A DNA stretch of 64,000 nucleotides from contig NZ_JAJHPV010000020.1 of the NCBI RefSeq assembly GCF_020831365.1, positions 1-64,000 on the forward strand, written 5' to 3'. The DNA comes from Massilia agrisoli. GTDB taxonomy: Bacteria; Pseudomonadota; Gammaproteobacteria; Burkholderiales; Burkholderiaceae_D. Made by a program: the position numbers and the translations under genes. This document shows, one piece after another, positions 1 through 7,825 of this stretch. Position 1 is the stretch's first letter. Each line of letters opens with the position of its first letter. The notes under the pieces are model-generated. The model made no database searches. It saw only the letters and a program-made list of their open reading frames with translations, and was not told where the DNA came from.

Positions 1-51
1 CTACATTGCAAGGTCAAGCCTTCAGGGCGGATCCAAGCTGGTCCTCACCTC

Positions 52-116
52 AGTTAGTAGTAGCTAACCACTAACTCGAACAAGATACAAGGGCGGATAA
101 GCGAAGCGCATCCGCC
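52..116. repeat. Two inverted repeats downstream of hupE
   Basis: The gene-free left edge (1-126) holds two inverted repeats. AGTTAGT/ACTAACT lies at 52-58 and 70-76, and GGCGGAT/ATCCGCC at 92-98 and 110-116. The second, with its GCGAAGCGC loop, looks like the short dispersed palindromes common in proteobacterial intergenic DNA. It sits 10 bp past the hupE stop and could stabilise that mRNA end; no T-run follows, so a terminator is not claimed. Confidence 0.5.
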
Positions 117-126
117 GAATTGGCAT

Positions 127-1260
127 TTACAGCTGCGCGAGCAGTTCGACATCCAGTGCGCGCTCGCCCAGCCACACGACCGCCAGCGCGGCGATTGCCA
201 CTGACCCGCCGACCAGCACCACCCTCCGGTAGAACCAGCTCGCCCTGACAACATAAGCGAGCGGCAGGAACGCGGCCACGATGGCGACCTGCCCCAGTTC
301 GACGCCAACGTTAAACCCGACCAGCGCCAATGCCAGCGACCCTTGCGGCAGCCCCAGGTCGGCCAGCACGCTGGCAAAGCCAAACCCGTGAATCAGCCCG
401 AACACAAACGCGGCAACCCAGCGCCTGCCCTGGACGATTGGCACGATGTTGTTGAGCGCAGCGATGACGACCGACGCCGCAATCGCACTTTCGACCCAGC
501 GCGATGGCAGTGAAACCAGTCCCAGCGCGGCCAGGCTCAGTGTCACCGAATGCGCCAGCGTGAATGCGCTGATAATTTTCAGCACATCGATTGCCGCGCT
601 GCGAAAGTCCGGCGCCTTCTCCCAGCCCGCACCCGCGCCGCGCCAGACCAGCACCGCAGGCAGCAGCAGCGACAGCAGGAACAGGATGTGGTCGAAACCG
701 ATCCAGATATGCCACACGCCGTGCTTGACGTAGTCGACAAATTCACCCAGCCGGCTTGTCGATGCGCCCGCGACAGCAAACGATTGGACGGGCTGGTCGA
801 CCCCGAAAATGGCCGTCATGGTCGCGCCGTTCGCGCTGATCTTCACGAGTCCCTTGTGCTGGGGATCGGTATCGGCGAACAGGCGGTAATCTACGTCGAG
901 CTGTTTCGGCGCCGTGCCGCAAGCGGCCGTAAAGCGCAGCACCGTGTACGCGCCGTCGGTATGCTTGTCGATCAGTTGTTCGCCGGCCGTGACGGGACAG
1001 CCAGCGATCGTGAGGCGGGCCAGCGCATAGGCCGCAATGGCCTGGTGCCGCGCGCGGATTTCATCCCATGTCAGCTGGCCATCGCCGTTACCGTCGACAC
1101 CGATGGCAAATTCGAGGTCGCGCAGGGCGATGTCCCATTGCCCACGGACGGTTTCGCCTTCGACTGCCAGCGCCAGGTAGCTGTCGCTTGGCTTGTGTGC
1201 GGACGCGGGCAGGGCCGCGCCGAACATCAGCGCCAGCAAAAACAGCAGGCGGCCGGTCAT
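127..1260 (-). CDS. HupE/UreJ family membrane protein with EF-hand-like loop
   Basis: A 377-residue protein. A signal peptide ends near PASA (about residue 21), followed by a soluble periplasmic domain with an EF-hand-like loop DGNGDGQLTWDE at about 56-67. The C-terminal half, starting near HIWIGFDHILFLL, is a hydrophobic bundle typical of HupE/UreJ proteins, which are linked to nickel or cobalt handling in some relatives. The start overlaps the stop of the upstream TPR gene (ATGA at 1257-1260), so the two are translationally coupled. It is the last gene of the DUF4331/lipoprotein/TPR/HupE operon. The family call is good; the substrate is unknown. Confidence 0.8.
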   Translation of the reverse strand: MTGRLLFLLALMFGAALPASAHKPSDSYLALAVEGETVRGQWDIALRDLEFAIGVDGNGDGQLTWDEIRARHQAIAAYALARLTIAGCPVTAGEQLIDKHTDGAYTVLRFTAACGTAPKQLDVDYRLFADTDPQHKGLVKISANGATMTAIFGVDQPVQSFAVAGASTSRLGEFVDYVKHGVWHIWIGFDHILFLLSLLLPAVLVWRGAGAGWEKAPDFRSAAIDVLKIISAFTLAHSVTLSLAALGLVSLPSRWVESAIAASVVIAALNNIVPIVQGRRWVAAFVFGLIHGFGFASVLADLGLPQGSLALALVGFNVGVELGQVAIVAAFLPLAYVVRASWFYRRVVLVGGSVAIAALAVVWLGERALDVELLAQL

Positions 1261-2429
1261 GACGGCGTCCTCAGGCGCTGGATCAAGCCGGCGATCGCCA
1301 CGTCCTCGAGCCGGTTCTTCTCAACCCATCGCACTATCGGCTCCGCAGCGGCGCGGTTGCCTGCGGCGAGCGCCGCTTCCAGCACCAGCCGCGTGTCGGC
1401 AGGCTCCTTCTGCACCAGCCAGTTCTGTTGTGCGAGGGCCAGCGCCGCTTTCGGATCGCGGCGCAGGTGCAGCGTGTAGCGCGCGTGTTCGCGCTCATGC
1501 ACGCTGTCGCCGCGCTGAAGTGCCGCGCCGAAGCGGGCGTCAAGCTCCTTCATCGCCGCGCCGAACTGGTCTTTGCTTGCCGGCTGCTGTTGCAGTGCCA
1601 GCGCGTAGCGCAACAGCAGTGCGTCGATGCGCTGGTGCTCGCGCAGCAGGCCCGCAGCCTCGCGCGGGCGCTTCTGGTCGAGCAGGAAGTCGGCGTAAGC
1701 GCCTAACAGATAGCTGTCGCGCGGGCTGGCGGCAAGTGCGCGGCGGTAGCGGGCTTCTGCGCTTGCGGCGTCGCCTCGCCTGGTCGCCATTTCGGCGAGC
1801 AAGGTCAGCACCCACGCCTGTTCCTCGCGCGGCGCGTCGGCGTTGCGCGCGAGCGTTTGCGCGAGCAGCTGTTCGCCGGCGGCGGCGCGGCCGGTGACGC
1901 CGGCCACGTTGCCAAGGCAGGCGAAGCTGGCAAGTTGGGACGCCAGCGAGGATAGCCGCGCGCAGCTGGCGGTGGCCCCCTCGTAATCGCCGCGCACGGT
2001 CTGCACCGTTGCGCGGGTCAGCCAGGCCTGGGCGTTGGCAGGATCGGCGGCGGTGATCGCGTCGAGGTCCGCCATCGCCTCGGCAAAGTGATGGGTCGAC
2101 TGCATCAGGGTCGCGCGCAGCAGGCGCACTTCATGCGGGGGCGCCTTGGCATGCCACCACGGCGCAAGCGCGGCCTGTGCGTAGCCGAAGTAGCGCGGAT
2201 CGGTTTCGCTGCGTCCGATCTCGATGTAGCGGCGCGCCAGCGCGGTCGCCAGTGTTACGTCGTTGGGGGATGAGCGGACCTGCTTGCGCAACCGTCCGAT
2301 GTCTTGTTGCGCAGGGTCGGAACGGCGCGGCATGGTCTCGATGACCTGCGCGCCGGAAGCCGGCAGGTAGGGCGCTGCCTGGGCGGAAAGCGCGGACAGG
2401 CACAGCGCAATGAGCAAGGGTATTTTCAT
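1257..2429 (-). CDS. Secreted TPR-repeat protein
   Basis: A 390-residue protein. The frame is open further upstream, but the ATG at 2429 opens a clear signal peptide (MKIPLLIALCLSALSAQA) and is preferred. The mature part is alpha-helical with repeated TPR-like helix pairs (for example LATALARRYIEIGR and AQAWLTRATVQTVRGDYEGA) and no catalytic motif, which suggests a periplasmic scaffold. It lies between the small lipoprotein gene, from which a terminator separates it, and hupE, with which it overlaps. TPR-type proteins next to HupE and DUF4331 genes recur in proteobacteria, so a shared envelope function is likely but unproven. Confidence 0.75.
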   Translation of the reverse strand: MKIPLLIALCLSALSAQAAPYLPASGAQVIETMPRRSDPAQQDIGRLRKQVRSSPNDVTLATALARRYIEIGRSETDPRYFGYAQAALAPWWHAKAPPHEVRLLRATLMQSTHHFAEAMADLDAITAADPANAQAWLTRATVQTVRGDYEGATASCARLSSLASQLASFACLGNVAGVTGRAAAGEQLLAQTLARNADAPREEQAWVLTLLAEMATRRGDAASAEARYRRALAASPRDSYLLGAYADFLLDQKRPREAAGLLREHQRIDALLLRYALALQQQPASKDQFGAAMKELDARFGAALQRGDSVHEREHARYTLHLRRDPKAALALAQQNWLVQKEPADTRLVLEAALAAGNRAAAEPIVRWVEKNRLEDVAIAGLIQRLRTPS

Positions 2430-2453
2430 GATATTCAAGCCTGGTGATGAACG

Positions 2454-2490
2454 AAAAAGCCGGGCCAGGCATGCGCCATGGCCCGGCTTT
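2454..2490 (-). terminator. Intrinsic terminator inside the DUF4331 operon
   Basis: On the minus strand a 9-bp GC stem (GCCGGGCCA at 2459-2467 pairing with TGGCCCGGC at 2479-2487) is followed by a T-run (AAAAA at 2454-2458 on the plus strand). It lies just after the small lipoprotein gene and before the TPR gene. It should end part of the transcription and lower TPR/HupE expression relative to DUF4331 and the lipoprotein. Confidence 0.75.
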
Positions 2491-2496
2491 GACGGG

Positions 2497-2736
2497 TTAC
2501 TGCACCGGTTCCGTATTGTCCGGCGCGGTAGCGGCGACGGAGTCGATGGCGACCGGCTCCGCATCCTCAGGCGATGACGCCACCAGCGACTGCACCGCTG
2601 CGAAGAACGAGTCAATCATCGACACCGGTGGCGGCGTCGGCGTTGGCGCAGGGGGCGGCGAGCTTTCTGTGTGGCTGCTGCCGCCGCACGCCGTGAGCGT
2701 CAGCGCGACTGCGGCTGTGAGTAGGAGCTTTTTCAT
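2497..2736 (-). CDS. Small proline-rich lipoprotein
   Basis: A 79-residue protein with a lipoprotein signal, MKKLLLTAAVALTLTAC (lipobox LTAC, lipidated Cys17), then GGSS and a Pro/Thr-rich linker, then a short acidic tail. No domain is recognised. It starts 10 bp after the DUF4331 stop, so it is co-transcribed with that gene, and an intrinsic terminator follows. A role as an envelope anchor or spacer in the DUF4331 system is a guess from position. Confidence 0.7.
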   Translation of the reverse strand: MKKLLLTAAVALTLTACGGSSHTESSPPPAPTPTPPPVSMIDSFFAAVQSLVASSPEDAEPVAIDSVAATAPDNTEPVQ

Positions 2737-2746
2737 GGCTTTCTCC

Positions 2747-4246
2747 TTATTGCTGCGGCGAGCCAGGCAGCGGCGTCTTCAGGTAGGGGAAGCCCGCTGT
2801 GAAGAAGGTCTCGTCCAGGTAGGCGCCGTCGGTAAAGCGGATGGTGCCGGCAGGTGCATCGGAAGGTGCGCAGCCCAGGTTCAGCGTGCACAGCTTGCCC
2901 ATGACAACGCGCAGCGCGATATCGACCACGTCGTCGCCCGGACGGCGGCCGTTAGGGAAGCCTGCGTTATCGCCGTCGATGACGCCGAGGCGCTTTTGCG
3001 CGCCCGGTGCGGTCGGCGCGATCGAGGTATTCAGGCGCAGCATCTCCGAAGGCGTCACGGTGGCAGGCTGGTTGACGCCCTTGACGCCGGTGAGGAAGGC
3101 GGCAATGAGGTCGTTACGCGGGAAGTTGGTCGGGGCCTTGGCGCCGGCACTGCCGTAGAGGACTTCGATCAGTGCAGGAAGCGTCGGGTTGGTGACGTAG
3201 TCGGCAAACTGGCCGTCGGCCGATGGCTTGCTGTGGTTGAACTTGTCCTTGTCCTTCAGGCCGATCACGACTTCATTCACGAGTGGCATGCCGAGGCGCG
3301 AGACCTGGGTCCATGCGCCGCCTTCTTTCGATGGCGCGCCGGCGCCCGGGGCAGGGTTGAGCAAGCGGCCCTGGCGCATGCTGGCGGTGGTCCAGCCGCC
3401 GATGACCGGGTCGCCGCCCGTGGCGGCGGTCAGGCACGATGCCGCCACTTCCATCTCGATCGAGGTGACGTTTTTGCCGGCCAGGTCGTCGCGCGCGTTA
3501 CGTTCGGCGTTGGCAAGGAACTCGACCGCAGGGGCCTTGATGTTGATCAGGTCGAAGGTCTCGCCGAGGTTGACCACGAACGGGTCCTTGCGCTGGCCGA
3601 CGAACATGCGGGCAGGCGTCGAGCAGCCAGGGATGTTGACCGCGTAGACGTGCTTGGCCGCGTAGGCCTGGTAGTCGGGGATCGACTTCTTGCCGATGTT
3701 GTCGATCGGCTTGTCGAAGGTGGTGCCGCCGCCGGTGGCGTTGGTGACGGCCGCGCGGGTGCCGGAACGGCGGTCGCCGCGGACCACGGACACGGTGTAG
3801 GTCTCGCGCACATTGGTGCCAGCCGCGTTGACCTCGGAGATCGGGCCGCCGTTGATCACCAGCGGGATCGACACTTTTTTGCCGCCGACGGTGAACTGCG
3901 CGTCTTTCCCGGTATTGGTGAAGCGGAACTGGAAGGTCAGGTCTTCCTTGGCGTCGCCATTATTGTCGACGTGGATCTCGTACAGCGCGTCCGGGTCCAT
4001 CTGGAAGTAGTTTGGTCCTGCGACCGGGTCTTGCAGCGGAATGTAGTTGGCGATCAGGGTCACGAACTTGTCGCGGCCGGTTTCATAGCTGCGGAACATG
4101 TAGAAGTCGGTGGCATCGATCTTCGGGCTCTTGGTGATAAACGGCGCTTCGCGGTGGCTCGAGGCCATCGCGCCCGGCGCCGCCACGGCGGCCAGCGCTA
4201 CCCCGGCAAGCATTGCCCGCAAAGACTGCTTCATTATGTGTGACAT
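2747..4246 (-). CDS. DUF4331 family secreted protein
   Basis: A 499-residue protein of the DUF4331 family. It has a signal peptide and a mature start SSHREAPFITKSPKIDATDFY, with the conserved SSHREAP and DATDFY signatures, then a beta-rich body containing DPDALYEIHVDNNGD and late GRRPGDDVVDIALR. The start at 4246 has a strong GGGGGAG ribosome site about 6 nt upstream; a second in-frame ATG at 4234 (MKQSLR) is the alternative. It is the first gene of an operon with a small lipoprotein, a TPR protein and HupE. The biochemical function is unknown. Confidence 0.85.
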   Translation of the reverse strand: MSHIMKQSLRAMLAGVALAAVAAPGAMASSHREAPFITKSPKIDATDFYMFRSYETGRDKFVTLIANYIPLQDPVAGPNYFQMDPDALYEIHVDNNGDAKEDLTFQFRFTNTGKDAQFTVGGKKVSIPLVINGGPISEVNAAGTNVRETYTVSVVRGDRRSGTRAAVTNATGGGTTFDKPIDNIGKKSIPDYQAYAAKHVYAVNIPGCSTPARMFVGQRKDPFVVNLGETFDLINIKAPAVEFLANAERNARDDLAGKNVTSIEMEVAASCLTAATGGDPVIGGWTTASMRQGRLLNPAPGAGAPSKEGGAWTQVSRLGMPLVNEVVIGLKDKDKFNHSKPSADGQFADYVTNPTLPALIEVLYGSAGAKAPTNFPRNDLIAAFLTGVKGVNQPATVTPSEMLRLNTSIAPTAPGAQKRLGVIDGDNAGFPNGRRPGDDVVDIALRVVMGKLCTLNLGCAPSDAPAGTIRFTDGAYLDETFFTAGFPYLKTPLPGSPQQ

Positions 4247-4271
4247 GGTATCTCCCCCAAAAAAGGTTTAT

Positions 4272-4283
4272 TTGCATATGCAA
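4272..4283. promoter_or_regulatory. Perfect palindrome upstream of DUF4331 operon
   Basis: TTGCATATGCAA, a perfect 12-bp palindrome, sits 26-37 bp upstream of the DUF4331 start. A second inverted repeat, CATGCTT/AAGCATG (4316-4344), lies further up around a T-tract. Both lie in the divergent spacer shared with the aminotransferase gene. A regulator-binding site is plausible; no known consensus is claimed. Confidence 0.35.
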
Positions 4284-4431
4284 GGCCTTGTACGGGGGAG
4301 CCTGGCGTTCGGATTCATGCTTTTTTGGATTTTTTTTAAGCATGTTGCACGAGGGGGGCACACGATTCGACGGTGCGCCCCCGATAATGTTTCCCAAGTA
4401 AAATAAGGATCGCACTTCGAAGGCAAAACGC

Positions 4432-5586
4432 ATGCGCATATCCAAACGAATCGCTTCGGCTTCCCCGCTCGCCACCACCGCGATGCACGGACGTGTCGAC
4501 CAGATGAAGCTGAACGGTGAAGAGGTCATCGACTTCTCCATCGCCATCTCGCATTTCGCTGCGCCTGAGTCGGTACGCCGGGATGTGGCGGACATGGCCC
4601 TCAGGCAGGTGCTGCCCTATACGGCCGTGGGCGGCGCCCATGGCCTGCGCGCCAGGCTAGGCGAAAAGTTGCTAGCTGAAAACGGGATTGATGCTAGCCC
4701 TGCGGAAATCATCGTCACGAACGGGGCAAAGCAAGCGCTGTACGAGGCGATGTACGCGATGACCGATCCGGGCGATACGATCATTGTGTTCCGTCCGTAT
4801 TGGCCGGCCTACCTTGCCACGTCGCGCCTGCTTGGACTTGAGGTCGTGCTGGTGGACCTGCCCGATGTGCTGGCCCGGGATGTGCTCGACGCGCTTCCCC
4901 CGGCCCGGCTGCTCATCTTGAACAACCCGCACAATCCGACGGGCAAGGTGTTCACCCGCGACGAGCTCGATGTGCTCGAAGATTGGCTGGCGCGTACCGG
5001 TTGCGGCGCCATTGTTGACGAAAGCTATGAAAAACTGTTGTTCGACCGGACTCACCACAGCCTGTCCGGCTCCGCGCACTGGCGCAAGTTGGGCATCGTG
5101 ACGCTGTTTTCTGCCTCGCAAAGTTACGCCATGATGGGCTGGCGCTGCGGTTTCGCGGTGGGGCCCGCCGAGGTGGTCAGCGCGATGGAAACCCTGCAGG
5201 GCCCGATTACCGCCGCGCCATCGGCGCTGACCCAGGCAGCCTGCGAAGCGGCATTCTTCTCAGACGAACCCGGCCATCTGGTGGCCGACTACAGGGCCAG
5301 GCGCGACCTGCTCATGGACATGCTCTCGCCCGTCAAGTGGATGAAAGTGCGCAGCCCGGAATCGGGCCCGTATATCTGGGTCGACGTGAGCGCGCTTGGC
5401 TGCGATACCGTGCAGTTCGCCGAACGGCTGCTGGCTGAAAAAAAGGTTGCCATCATGCCGGGCGATGCGCTGGGCATGCCGGGCTTTATCCGCATGGGAT
5501 TCATTTCTGATGACATCGCCACGCTGCGCAAAGGCATCGCTGCCATTGTCGCGTTCGGCAAGCAAATGTCAGAGAGCGGCGGGTAA
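4432..5586 (+). CDS. Class I aminotransferase-fold protein lacking the PLP lysine
   Basis: A 384-residue fold-type I aminotransferase (class I/II). Family features are present: NNPHNPTG at 164-171, Asp196 and Tyr199 in DESYEK (PLP ring and phosphate contacts) and Arg354 in FIRMGF (substrate carboxylate). Where relatives have S-K-[TAS]-Y-A-x-x-G-W-R this protein reads SASQSYAMMGWR, so the Schiff-base lysine is Gln230 (codon caa, 5119-5121). The hisC product in this window keeps its lysine (SRTFSKAYG). The protein may bind PLP without transaminating, or use other chemistry. It stops 4 bp before the hybrid kinase start, so the two are probably co-transcribed. Confidence 0.8.
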   Translation: MRISKRIASASPLATTAMHGRVDQMKLNGEEVIDFSIAISHFAAPESVRRDVADMALRQVLPYTAVGGAHGLRARLGEKLLAENGIDASPAEIIVTNGAKQALYEAMYAMTDPGDTIIVFRPYWPAYLATSRLLGLEVVLVDLPDVLARDVLDALPPARLLILNNPHNPTGKVFTRDELDVLEDWLARTGCGAIVDESYEKLLFDRTHHSLSGSAHWRKLGIVTLFSASQSYAMMGWRCGFAVGPAEVVSAMETLQGPITAAPSALTQAACEAAFFSDEPGHLVADYRARRDLLMDMLSPVKWMKVRSPESGPYIWVDVSALGCDTVQFAERLLAEKKVAIMPGDALGMPGFIRMGFISDDIATLRKGIAAIVAFGKQMSESGG

Positions 5587-5590
5587 CAAA

Positions 5591-7825
5591 GTGCCAGCGT
5601 TCCGATGGTCCTTCCCAAGCTTTGACCCGGCGCGGCTGAACAGCCTGCGCTGGCGCCTGCTGCTGCTGGTCGGCCTGGCGATTGCGCCAATGGTCGCGAT
5701 GACGGTGGCCGCCGGCATCCAGGAGCGCCAGAACGCGTTGGCCAACGCGCGACAGAACTTGCAGCGGCTGGCCAACCTTGCCGCGGCGAACGAGGCTCAG
5801 TCGCTGCAAGGCGCGCGGCAAATTTTGCGCGACTTGTCCAGCGTATCGGACGTGACTGCCGATCCGGCCAAGTGCAATGAGCTGATGGCGGACATCCTCT
5901 CCAAGAACACGATCTACGTCAACTTCGGCCTGATCGAAATGGACGGCAATGTCAGCTGCAGCGCCGTCCCCCTCGCGGCGCCCGTGAACCTGGGCGACCG
6001 CCGGCATTTCAAGCGCGCGGTCGCCGAAAGGCGCTTCATCGCCAGCCGCTACGTGTTCGGGCGCGTGATTCAAAAACACACGATCAACCTGACCTACCCG
6101 GTCATCAAGCGGGGCAAGGTCGTGGCGGTGCTGTTCGCGGCGATTGACCTCACTGAGCTCGACAGGTTTGTTGCCGATGTCAAGCTGCCGCCAGGTACGC
6201 TGATGTGGACACTGGATGACCAGGGAACAGTCATCAGCCGGCGTCCGGATTCTGCCGCCTGGCTGGGAAAGAAGACCACCCCGACGCTGCACCATGTGGC
6301 CCTCACGGGGCGTCCGCCCGTGATCGTGCGCGACTTCGACGGCGTCGAACGCCTGTATGCCTCGGCTGGCGTGGGGCAGGGCGACCTGGGCGAGTACCGG
6401 GTGCTGATCGGCGTGCCTGAAATCGATTTTCTTGCCGCGGCCGAACGCGACCAGCGTTTCGTGATCCTGGGGCTGGTGACAACGGTGCTGCTTGCCGGGC
6501 TTGCCGCCTGGTTCGGCGGCAATATCCTGATCGTGCAACGCATGCGCCGGCTTGCCGTGACCGCAAACCTGATTGCGTCGGGCTCGCTGGCCACGCGCAC
6601 GGGCATGCGCTACGGGAATGAGGAGATCAGTGAACTGGCCCGTTCGCTCGACGAGATGGCCGCCGCGCTGCAGAAGAAAGACGCGCAGCGCGATCACAGC
6701 GAGGCGATGCTGGTGGCGGCCGACCGCCGCAAGGACGAGTTCCTGGCAATGCTGGCGCATGAACTGCGCAATCCGCTGGCGCCGATTTCGGCCGGCGCGG
6801 AGATTTTGAAGCGGACCGCCACCGATAATCCATCGATCTCCCAGGCCGCGCTGATCATCGCGCGGCAGGCCGAGCACATGACGCGGCTGATCGACGACCT
6901 GCTTGATGTGTCGCGCGTGAATCGCGGCTTCATCGAGCTGCATACCGAAGCGCTTGAACTGGGCGACATCGTCAATGACGCGGTCGAGCAGGTCAGGCCG
7001 CTGATCACGCGCAAAACCCAGCAGCTGGCGCTGGACGTCTCGCCTGCCGCATGTCCTGTGCAAGGTGACCGCAAGCGGCTGGTTCAGGTGGTGGCAAATT
7101 TGCTCACCAACGCGGCCAAATACACGCCGGTGGGGGGCCGGATCGAGGTCGGCGTGTCGTGCGCGCGAGATGTTGTCAGGCTCACGGTGGCCGACAACGG
7201 CATCGGCATGGCGCCTGACCTGCTGGCACGGGCGTTTGACCTTTTCGCGCAGGGCGAGCGGGCGTCGGACCGGTCGGACGGCGGCCTGGGACTGGGCCTG
7301 GCGCTGGTGAAGAAACTGGTCGGTTTGCACGGCGGTACGGTTTTCGCCGAGAGCGAGGGGCTGGGGCATGGCAGCACCCTGACGGTTGAATTGCCGCGCA
7401 TTGCCGTTGATGCCCAGCGGCGTGACGAGGTGCATGCCGCAAGCATCGTGCCCATCGCGGCCGGAGCACGTTGCCTGCTGGTGGATGACAACAAGGATGC
7501 CGCGCAGATGCTATCCATGTACCTGGACGCCCATGGGTTCGAGGTGACGGTGGCGTATGGCGGCGAGCAGGGATTGCTGGCCGCGTGCGAGAAGCCGCCG
7601 GCGTTCTGCCTGCTCGATATCGGGCTGCCGGATATCGACGGCAACGAGCTGGTGAAAAGGCTGAGGGCGCTGCCTGAGGCGGCGTCAGCCGTGATGATTG
7701 CGATCAGCGGGTATGGCAGGGCGGAGGACCGGGAGCGGTCGTTGGCCGCCGGGTTTGATCACTATTTTGTTAAGCCGGTAGATGTTGAGGCGCTGTTGGC
7801 GTTGTTGACGTCGAAGGACCAGTGA
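5591..7825 (+). CDS. Membrane hybrid histidine kinase (Cache-HAMP-HisKA-HATPase-REC)
   Basis: A 744-residue protein if it starts at the GTG at 5591, just past the aminotransferase stop and behind a GGCGGG-like ribosome site; the frame is open further up but overlaps that gene. Order: first membrane helix about 17-37, periplasmic Cache-like sensor, second helix about 290-312, HAMP, HisKA with His390 in AHELRNP, HATPase with NLLTNAAKY, DNGIGM and GLGLGLALV, then a receiver with Asp676 in LLDIGLPDIDG. No output domain follows, so phosphate must pass to a separate regulator. Its 3' end overlaps the convergent Asn-synthase-like gene by 56 bp. Confidence 0.85.
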   Translation: MPAFRWSFPSFDPARLNSLRWRLLLLVGLAIAPMVAMTVAAGIQERQNALANARQNLQRLANLAAANEAQSLQGARQILRDLSSVSDVTADPAKCNELMADILSKNTIYVNFGLIEMDGNVSCSAVPLAAPVNLGDRRHFKRAVAERRFIASRYVFGRVIQKHTINLTYPVIKRGKVVAVLFAAIDLTELDRFVADVKLPPGTLMWTLDDQGTVISRRPDSAAWLGKKTTPTLHHVALTGRPPVIVRDFDGVERLYASAGVGQGDLGEYRVLIGVPEIDFLAAAERDQRFVILGLVTTVLLAGLAAWFGGNILIVQRMRRLAVTANLIASGSLATRTGMRYGNEEISELARSLDEMAAALQKKDAQRDHSEAMLVAADRRKDEFLAMLAHELRNPLAPISAGAEILKRTATDNPSISQAALIIARQAEHMTRLIDDLLDVSRVNRGFIELHTEALELGDIVNDAVEQVRPLITRKTQQLALDVSPAACPVQGDRKRLVQVVANLLTNAAKYTPVGGRIEVGVSCARDVVRLTVADNGIGMAPDLLARAFDLFAQGERASDRSDGGLGLGLALVKKLVGLHGGTVFAESEGLGHGSTLTVELPRIAVDAQRRDEVHAASIVPIAAGARCLLVDDNKDAAQMLSMYLDAHGFEVTVAYGGEQGLLAACEKPPAFCLLDIGLPDIDGNELVKRLRALPEAASAVMIAISGYGRAEDRERSLAAGFDHYFVKPVDVEALLALLTSKDQ

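Noticed and set aside
2444-4243. 599-codon plus-strand frame across the DUF4331 operon
   Set aside because: Antisense shadow of recognised genes; no domain seen.
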